Positions 58,653-64,000 of a stretch of DNA of 64,000 bases are shown piece by piece. The stretch covers positions 4,154,001 through 4,218,000 of the forward strand of contig NZ_CP062008.1 of the NCBI RefSeq assembly GCF_005670685.2, read 5' to 3'. Below the pieces are notes generated by a model. The model did no database searches. It was not told the DNA's origin and saw only the letters and a program-made list of their open reading frames with translations. Each line of letters opens with the position of its first letter. Within the stretch, counting starts at the first letter, position 1. Position numbers and translations under genes: made by a program. The DNA comes from Mycolicibacterium mucogenicum DSM 44124 (lineage in GTDB: Bacteria; Actinomycetota; Actinomycetes; Mycobacteriales; Mycobacteriaceae).

Positions 58653-60176
58653 TCAGTAGGCGCCAGAACCGCCGATGATGGTGCGGAAGGTCTTGGCCGC
58701 GATCAGCAGATCGTTGGTGATCGACCAGTTCTCGACGTACGACAGGTCGAGTCGCACCGAGTCCTCCCACGACAGGTCGGCCCGTCCGCTGACCTGCCAC
58801 AGCCCGGTGATCCCGGGCAGCACCAGCAGCCGGCGGCGCACCTGCTCGTTGTACGTGTCGAACTCGCGGCGCAGCGGCGGGCGCGGACCGACGACGCTCA
58901 TGTCGCGGCGCAGCACGTTGAAGAACTGCGGCAGCTCGTCGATGCTGTAGCGGCGCAGGTACTTTCCGACCATCGTGACGCGCGGGTCCTCGTGAATCTT
59001 GAACAGCACCCCGCTGCCGCTCTCGTTGAGGTCCAGGCTGATCAGGTCGTCGACCATGCGGTCGGCGCCCTGCACCATGGTGCGGAACTTCGTCATCTGG
59101 AACGGCTTGCCGTCCAGGCCGATTCGCTCGGAACGGTAGAAGACCGGGCCACGGCTGGTGAGCTTGATGGCGATGGCCGAAAGGATCATGAGCGGCGCGG
59201 TCACGGTGAGCGCGAACAGCGCGACGAAGACGTCGAAGGCGCGCTTCTGGAGCTTCTTGGTCCCGCTGTACTGCGGACGCTCGACGTGGATCAGCGGCAG
59301 TCCGGCGACCGGACGCATGGTGAGCCGGGGACCGGCGACGTCGATGACGCTCGGCGACACCACCATGTCGATACCGAGCTTGTCGAGTTCCCAGGACAGC
59401 TCGCGCATGCCCTCGGGCCCGAGGTGATCGGTCGTGGTCAGGGCGACGGCGTCGAAGCTGGCCTGCGAGATGGCGTCGGAGACCTGGGTCTCGTTGCCGA
59501 GCACCGGCAGCTCGCCGACCCCGGCGACGTCGAACGTGCCGCCGGCGGGACGCCCGGTGAGGCAGACGCCGCGGACGGAGTAGCCGTACCACCATTCGCG
59601 GTGCAGCGACTGCACCAGGTTGCTCACGGCGCGCGGGTCACCGACGGCCAGCACCTCGGCGACGCACTTGTTGCGCCGGCGCAGCCGGGCGAGCACCCGC
59701 CGACAGATGGTCCGGCCGACGACGAGACCGACGAGGCCGAGCGGCAGCGCGACGGCCAAGTAGCCGCGAGCGTACTCAGGGCGGAAGATCATGAGTGCGA
59801 CGGCGATGATGCCGACGGTGGCCAGGGTCGCGGAGAACACCCGGCGGTACTCCTCGACGCCGGCGCCGACGATGCGCGGCGACCGGGTGCGGTACGCGGC
59901 CAGCATCGCCAGCCAGATGACGGCGACGAACGCCGACAGCACCGAGTAGTACGAGAAGACGTGCAGGTACGTCGAAGTGAATTCCAGGGAGGCGTCCGGT
60001 GTACCGAGCTTGACGAACTGGGCACTCGCCAGGGCCAACACCACCACGACCAGATCGAACGCGATGAGGCACCACCGGTACCGCGTCTGCCAGGCGCGGT
60101 CAGCTAAAGGTGCGACGGCCCGTACGGGAGGCGCAGGAGAAGCCTCGGGAATGAAGAGTTCTTCTGCCACTGACAC
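58653..60176 (-). CDS. Sugar-1-phosphate transferase of the WcaJ/CpsE (PHPT) type
   Basis: 507 residues. Four hydrophobic helices in the first third (about 35-55, 72-92, 112-132 and 140-160), a Rossmann-like CoA-binding-type middle domain, then a fifth helix (VFVALFALTVTAPLMILSAIAIK near 315-335) and the bacterial sugar transferase domain with MTKFRTMVQGAD near 365-375 and RRYSIDELPQFFNVLRRDMSVVGPRPP near 418-444 (key ELPQFFNVL, SVVGPRP) ending LPGITGLWQVSGR. It transfers a sugar-phosphate onto undecaprenyl/decaprenyl phosphate to start a polysaccharide. Start GTG at 60176 with GGGAGGGAG upstream. Confidence 0.9.
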   Translation of the reverse strand: MSVAEELFIPEASPAPPVRAVAPLADRAWQTRYRWCLIAFDLVVVVLALASAQFVKLGTPDASLEFTSTYLHVFSYYSVLSAFVAVIWLAMLAAYRTRSPRIVGAGVEEYRRVFSATLATVGIIAVALMIFRPEYARGYLAVALPLGLVGLVVGRTICRRVLARLRRRNKCVAEVLAVGDPRAVSNLVQSLHREWWYGYSVRGVCLTGRPAGGTFDVAGVGELPVLGNETQVSDAISQASFDAVALTTTDHLGPEGMRELSWELDKLGIDMVVSPSVIDVAGPRLTMRPVAGLPLIHVERPQYSGTKKLQKRAFDVFVALFALTVTAPLMILSAIAIKLTSRGPVFYRSERIGLDGKPFQMTKFRTMVQGADRMVDDLISLDLNESGSGVLFKIHEDPRVTMVGKYLRRYSIDELPQFFNVLRRDMSVVGPRPPLRREFDTYNEQVRRRLLVLPGITGLWQVSGRADLSWEDSVRLDLSYVENWSITNDLLIAAKTFRTIIGGSGAY

Positions 60177-60202
60177 TGACGCCTACTCCCTCCCATTTGC
60201 TG

Positions 60203-60235
60203 GCAGTTCGCTATAGCCCCCGCTCAGCGAACTGC
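60203..60235. promoter_or_regulatory. Perfect 10-bp inverted repeat in the promoter of the sugar transferase gene
   Basis: GCAGTTCGCT (60203-60212) and AGCGAACTGC (60226-60235) are exact inverse copies, 13 bases apart. On the minus strand the -10-like TATAGC (60215 to 60210) lies over the inner edge, about 34 bases before the GTG. No U-tract follows, so an operator is likelier than a terminator. Confidence 0.6.
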
Positions 60236-60289
60236 GACTACTATCGCATCGTTTGCTCGAAAATACCACCGATCGGAAAAATAGGCAGG

Positions 60290-60865
60290 TCAACCGCAGC
60301 GTCCCTGCAGCGCGGCCTTAGCGAACCCGGCAAACTGATAGAAGAACGTCAGCTCCCACCCGATCGGCGAGAAGTCATAGTCCCTGGGCAAAGCCACCGC
60401 AACCACCGAACCGTGGTCCGTGGAATAGCACTGCCGGAAGATCAGGCGGGCGCGCGGCAGGTGATACCGCCAGCTGACCACGATGATCCGGTGCCAGGAC
60501 CGGCCCTCGGAGAGCTGGCGCATCATCATGGCCTCGCCGCGGGTCGTCAGGATCTCCGGTTTCCGGCAGATCACCTCGATGTCCGCCGCCGGCGCGCAGG
60601 CGCTCTTCATCTGCGGGTCGCCCGGTAGGTACGGGTTGGACAGCACCACCGTGCGCGCCCAGCCCTGCCGGGCCAGGCTCAGCCCGTACTGTTCGCGGCC
60701 GTCGTGTTCACCGGCCAGCACGATGATCGCGTCGGCCCGCTGCAGCCGATCGGACCTGGCATTGGCGAACAGCACCACCCCGGCCAGCCCGACATCGACG
60801 AGCAGGACGATCGTGACCACGGCGATGACACGCCGAACGATTCGGCCGAGGTCACCGCGCGCCAT
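60290..60865 (-). CDS. YdcF-family (DUF218) membrane-anchored protein
   Basis: 191 residues from the ATG at 60865. One N-terminal transmembrane segment (about 12-32) followed by a DUF218 domain: ADAIIVLAGEHDGREQYGLSLARQGWA near 42-68, LSNPYLPGDPQ and IVVSWRYHLPRARL near 120-133. ElyC/SanA-type relatives are linked with envelope lipid-carrier functions. Overlaps the SGNH esterase gene by 14 bases on the same strand. Confidence 0.78.
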   Translation of the reverse strand: MARGDLGRIVRRVIAVVTIVLLVDVGLAGVVLFANARSDRLQRADAIIVLAGEHDGREQYGLSLARQGWARTVVLSNPYLPGDPQMKSACAPAADIEVICRKPEILTTRGEAMMMRQLSEGRSWHRIIVVSWRYHLPRARLIFRQCYSTDHGSVVAVALPRDYDFSPIGWELTFFYQFAGFAKAALQGRCG

Positions 60866-61748
60866 AGTCCGCCAGTTGTTCGGCGCACATCTCGCGGTAC
60901 TGCTGCCACATGCGGCGACCCAACTCGCGCTGCCCGGCGGCGCTGTAGTGCCGATCGTCGGGACTGTTGTACGAATCACGCGGGCCCGGCACGAAGGTGG
61001 TCAGTGGCCACCGGTTCGGGGTGTCGGCGTGCACGGCGTCGATCGCGGCGTAGGGCTTGCCGCTCAACTCCATTTCCTCGGGCACCATCTGGCCGAGCAC
61101 GAACGGCAGGCCCGCGCCGTACCGCGCGCGCATGTCCCCGATCAGCGAGTCGAGCTTCACCTGGTACTGCGCGCCGGAGATCAACGGCACGTCGGTCTCG
61201 CCCTGGTGCCAGAGCACGGTGGCGATCTCACTGCCGGGATACCGCGCGAGTGCCGCGTCGATGGCCTTCACGGCCCGTTGGTACAGGTTCACCCGGGTCT
61301 TGCGGTCGGCGGGATCCCAGGTGTGCCCGTTCTTCGGGGTGAACGAGGTGTCACCGCGGGCACCGGGGATCAGCAGCACCGGACGCCCGGTGTCCTCGGC
61401 GAGTTGTTTGGCGAAAGTCGGGCCGAAACCGACGTATTTGCAAGGTATCTCGTGTAGCAGCGGCTGCGTCGCCAGCACCGCGGTGCCTTTGGACGGCCCG
61501 CACATGGCCCACTGGTGCACCAGCGGATGCGGCCGGTCCAGCCCGTCGGGTTCGACGGGCAGTCCCATGCCGAACGCGTTGGACTGGCCCAGGATGGGCA
61601 GGATCAGGTACGGCCGCTCGGGCTCGCCCACCGGGGTGCCGCGGGGCGCGATGAGTCGCTTCACGATGCATTTCGCCTCGATCAGCAACTGCTGATGGAT
61701 CGGGCTGTCGCCGTCGGGATTACGTGGTCCCCTGCGCAGGACAGTCAT
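60852..61748 (-). CDS. SGNH-type sialate O-acetylesterase-like esterase
   Basis: 298 residues from the ATG at 61748. Block I reads LPILGQSNAFGMG near 47-59 (the GQSN serine), block V reads WHQGETD near 173-179, and a C-terminal DRHYSAAGQRELGRRM gives the Asp/His pair. The family (SASA/CE6) removes acetyl or acyl groups from sugars. Start is read inside the lipase gene, with a 29-base overlap; no signal peptide is evident. It probably edits acyl groups on a surface glycan together with the neighbours. Confidence 0.82.
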   Translation of the reverse strand: MTVLRRGPRNPDGDSPIHQQLLIEAKCIVKRLIAPRGTPVGEPERPYLILPILGQSNAFGMGLPVEPDGLDRPHPLVHQWAMCGPSKGTAVLATQPLLHEIPCKYVGFGPTFAKQLAEDTGRPVLLIPGARGDTSFTPKNGHTWDPADRKTRVNLYQRAVKAIDAALARYPGSEIATVLWHQGETDVPLISGAQYQVKLDSLIGDMRARYGAGLPFVLGQMVPEEMELSGKPYAAIDAVHADTPNRWPLTTFVPGPRDSYNSPDDRHYSAAGQRELGRRMWQQYREMCAEQLADYGAR

Positions 61749-62958
61749 TGACCGCCTCGCCTCCCCTGAATCGTTCTGCCAGCCACCGCAATTGACCCGG
61801 TCCGTCAATATCGGCATGCCCACCGTCCGGCTGGAAATTCCAGACCACCGTACCGCCCAGCGAACATGCGCGGGCGATGGCGGCCTTCGTCCATTCGGGG
61901 TCGAGGAAGGTGTCCTTGCCGCCGTAGACCACCGACATGGGAGCCGACAGCGGCTGCTGCGGCAGGGCCCAGTCGTGCAGGTAGCGACGCAGCCGGTCGG
62001 CGGCCGCCGCGTCGACCGGCGCCAGGTCGGTCGGTCGGATCGCATCGATGGCGGTGGCGCGGTAGGCGACGTCGGGCCCCGAGCACGCCGACAGCACCTT
62101 CCAGTACCGGGCCGCCGCACCCCTGCGGTAGTCGTCGCGGTTCAGGTCGGGATGCAGCCGGGCCAGTGACTCGACGATCGCCTGGAACGCCGCTTCCTGG
62201 TCCTTGGTCATGGTGCCCGCGACGGCCTTGTCGACGATGCCCGCCACATCGGCCGACGGCACGCTGGCGGCCGCCCCGATGAGGTCGAGTTCGGGCGCGT
62301 ACGTGCGTGCCTGTTCGTCGGCGGCCCACGCCGCGCCGCCGCCCTGCGAACCGCCGAACACGGCCCAGCGGTTGGAGATGTCGCGGAACGTGTGCCGCAG
62401 GGCGCGGACAGAGTCGATGACGTTGCGGCCCGCGGTGCGGCTGTCGGTGTAGGGATGGACGCCGGGCGCCCCCAGCCCCTGGTAGTCGGCGAGGGCCACG
62501 GCGAAACCGAGGTTGACGAAGCCCTGCACGAACACCACGTTGCCGAGGAGATTCGCCGACAGTGATGGCGCGCAGGGCTGGTCGATGCCGGTGGTGCCGT
62601 GTGCCAGCGCGATCACCGGCCAGCCGCCGTCGGGAGCCTGGCCCCGGGGCGTGAACACCGATCCCGACACCACCGTCGGCGCATCGGTGTCACCCGATGT
62701 CGATCGGTAGACCACGCGGGCGGCCTGCAGATCCTTGCCTTCCACCGAGTTGGTCAGTGCCGGCATCGTCATGGCGCTGATCAGGCTGCCCGGGCCCGAG
62801 CCCGTGAGGTCGGCGGTGCGGATCGGCACCGGGTCGCCGACACCGCCGTGCCGCAGCTTGTCCAGGGCCCAGCTTCCGACCTGCCACATCACCGGCAACG
62901 ACGCCGCGATCAGGAGCACTGCCGCGAGCGCGGCGCCCCACTGGATCGCACGACGCAT
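61720..62958 (-). CDS. Secreted lipase (LIP family), copy 2
   Basis: 412 residues. N-terminal anchor (about 7-27). Core motifs AHGTTGID near 124, ADYQGLGAPGVHPY near 160 and AVFGGSQGGGAAWAAD near 209-224 with a late GGHADIDG. It is clearly similar to copy 1 (57386-58615) throughout, for example ARLHPDLNRDDYR and ARACSLGGTV. The two were probably produced by duplication; they lie on the same strand with the other cluster genes between. The start ATG directly follows the stop of the acyltransferase gene. Confidence 0.82.
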   Translation of the reverse strand: MRRAIQWGAALAAVLLIAASLPVMWQVGSWALDKLRHGGVGDPVPIRTADLTGSGPGSLISAMTMPALTNSVEGKDLQAARVVYRSTSGDTDAPTVVSGSVFTPRGQAPDGGWPVIALAHGTTGIDQPCAPSLSANLLGNVVFVQGFVNLGFAVALADYQGLGAPGVHPYTDSRTAGRNVIDSVRALRHTFRDISNRWAVFGGSQGGGAAWAADEQARTYAPELDLIGAAASVPSADVAGIVDKAVAGTMTKDQEAAFQAIVESLARLHPDLNRDDYRRGAAARYWKVLSACSGPDVAYRATAIDAIRPTDLAPVDAAAADRLRRYLHDWALPQQPLSAPMSVVYGGKDTFLDPEWTKAAIARACSLGGTVVWNFQPDGGHADIDGPGQLRWLAERFRGGEAVNDCPAQGTT

Positions 62959-64000
62959 TCAGGACCACCTGGTGCGGTACCGCTTGGCGAATTTCATGAC
63001 GGGCTCTTCCACCGCGTAGTACGTGACGGCCGAGACCACCAGTGTCACCGCCAGGACGAGCGCCACGTTGCGCAGCATGCCGGGCACGGTGTCGCCGGCC
63101 ATCAGGCCCCAACGTCCCAGCAGCAGCATGAGCGGGAAATGCCAGAGGTACGCCGACAGCGAGACCTTCCCGACGAACCGGAAGGGCGCCGTGTCCAGCA
63201 ACTCGGCCAGCCCGGACCGCTCGCCGCGGAACAGCGGCGCGACGATCACCAGGATGCCCAGCGCGCACAGCACGGCCAGGGCCGACGTCGCGTAGGGGTT
63301 GGCCAGCGCGATCAACCCCAGCATGACGATGCCCGCGGGGAACATCGCCAGGAAGCTGTACAGCCGGACGCGCCGGCTGAGCTTCTCGCGGATCGCGTTG
63401 TGCTCCATGGCCACGACCAGTACCGCGGCGGCCATACCGAACGCGAACGTGTCCGAGTTGGTCAGGAAGGTCTTGGTGTACACCGCGACCCAGTTGGCGC
63501 CCCAGTTGATCTCCGTCGGATCGGTCAGGTGCAGCGCCGAGATCATCCACGGCACGAAGGCCCGGCCGATGAATCCCAGCGCGATCAGCAGCGCCGGGCC
63601 CAGGGTCACGACGACCCACGGCCGCAGGTTCGACCGCCGTCCGAGGGCGAACAACAGCATGCCCAGCAGCGGGATGGAAAGGTAGAAGGCGTATTCCAGC
63701 GTCAGCGACCACGACGGGTTCAGGCCGGTCTGGAAGTACCTCGGGATGTACGACTGCATCAGGGTCAGGTTGGCGATCAACTGCCATGGGTCGGTGATCA
63801 TGCCGGTGCCGTCTTCGGTGCGGGTCGGCTGCAGCGACGCGTTCTCGATGTAGACGATCTGCAGCAGGTAGTTGCACAGCAGGAAGATCACCAGGTACCC
63901 GGGCAGGATGCGAGCGATGCGGTGGACGGCGAAGTTCGCGGTGCTCGGCAGTTCGCGCTGCTCGATCAGGTTGCGCACGTAGGGCAGGAACAGCAGGAAC
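62959..64000 (-). CDS. Acyltransferase 3 family membrane protein (5' end outside window)
   Basis: About 347 codons of the C-terminal part; the frame stays open to the window edge. Multiple hydrophobic segments and the family text FAVHRIARILPGYLVIFLLC, TLMQSYIPRYFQTGLNPSWSLTLEYAFYLSIPLLGML (key NPSWSLxxExxFY), and LSAYLWHFPLML are typical of O-acetyl/acyltransferases (OafA-like). These acylate sugars of surface polysaccharides. The stop TGA directly precedes the lipase ATG. Confidence 0.85.
   Translation of the reverse strand, partial: FLLFLPYVRNLIEQRELPSTANFAVHRIARILPGYLVIFLLCNYLLQIVYIENASLQPTRTEDGTGMITDPWQLIANLTLMQSYIPRYFQTGLNPSWSLTLEYAFYLSIPLLGMLLFALGRRSNLRPWVVVTLGPALLIALGFIGRAFVPWMISALHLTDPTEINWGANWVAVYTKTFLTNSDTFAFGMAAAVLVVAMEHNAIREKLSRRVRLYSFLAMFPAGIVMLGLIALANPYATSALAVLCALGILVIVAPLFRGERSGLAELLDTAPFRFVGKVSLSAYLWHFPLMLLLGRWGLMAGDTVPGMLRNVALVLAVTLVVSAVTYYAVEEPVMKFAKRYRTRWS

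Overview
This is a high-GC actinobacterial chromosome segment from a mycobacterium, most likely a non-tuberculous (Mycolicibacterium-type) species. Evidence: the gene order follows the M. tuberculosis Rv3224-Rv3279c region as I remember it (aroA-rsgA, desA3 with its reductase, ppk2, secA1, hpf, lpqB-mtrB-mtrA, tmk, sahH, alkX-rubB-rubA-alkB, manA, pmmA, whiB2, fbiA-fbiB, manB, wbbL, lcp1, fadE25, purE-purK, birA). WhiB2 has the 129-residue form of M. smegmatis WhmD, mycolic cell-wall genes are present, and many genes have GTG/TTG starts, ATGA/GTGA overlaps or leaderless-type promoters.

Layout. 1-2484: SDR tail, a three-gene operon of an MpaB/DUF2236 oxygenase between two similar small membrane proteins, and a methyltransferase. 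2487-7459: methyltransferase and SRAP protein, then aroA and rsgA. 7468-12816: DesA3 acyl-CoA desaturase and its electron-transfer partner (both preceded by the same repeat/palindrome element), PPK2 and a WS/DGAT protein. 12998-18006: secA1 neighbourhood, hibernation factor and ComF. 18036-19664: a Rieske/membrane/secreted-protein module. 19824-24680: LpqB-MtrB-MtrA and tmk. 24779-33600: accessory stretch with dctA, three small genes of immunity-protein character, an SOS-box-controlled DUF222-HNH gene split by an IS256-family element, and secreted or lipoprotein genes. 33868-42465: sahH, the alkane hydroxylase operon with its TetR regulator, a cation efflux protein and the mannose activation genes manA and pmmA. 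42583-49291: DUF3499 protein, a frameshifted zincin-like gene, whiB2, the F420 genes fbiA-fbiB-Nudix, GDP-mannose pyrophosphorylase and the linker rhamnosyltransferase WbbL. 49394-57396: arabinogalactan ligase Lcp1, fadE25, purine genes, GtrA and PH-domain proteins, and birA. 57386-64000: an accessory polysaccharide or glycolipid-type cluster (sugar-1-phosphate transferase, two paralogous secreted lipases, SGNH esterase, YdcF protein, acyltransferase 3).

How it fits together. Much of the backbone is envelope biogenesis: manA, the TobH-like SIS protein, pmmA and manB make GDP-mannose; WbbL builds the linker that Lcp1 ligates to peptidoglycan; SecA1 exports proteins; MtrAB-LpqB and WhiB2 control division and wall. 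DesA3 with its reductase and AlkB with its rubredoxins are membrane di-iron oxidation systems. The parts most worth a second look are the Rieske module (18036-19664), the shared desA3/reductase operator, the immunity-gene island next to the IS-disrupted SOS gene, and the 57386-64000 cluster placed directly upstream of birA.

I found no tRNA, rRNA or CRISPR array. All family assignments come from reading motifs and from memory of relatives; no database search was run.
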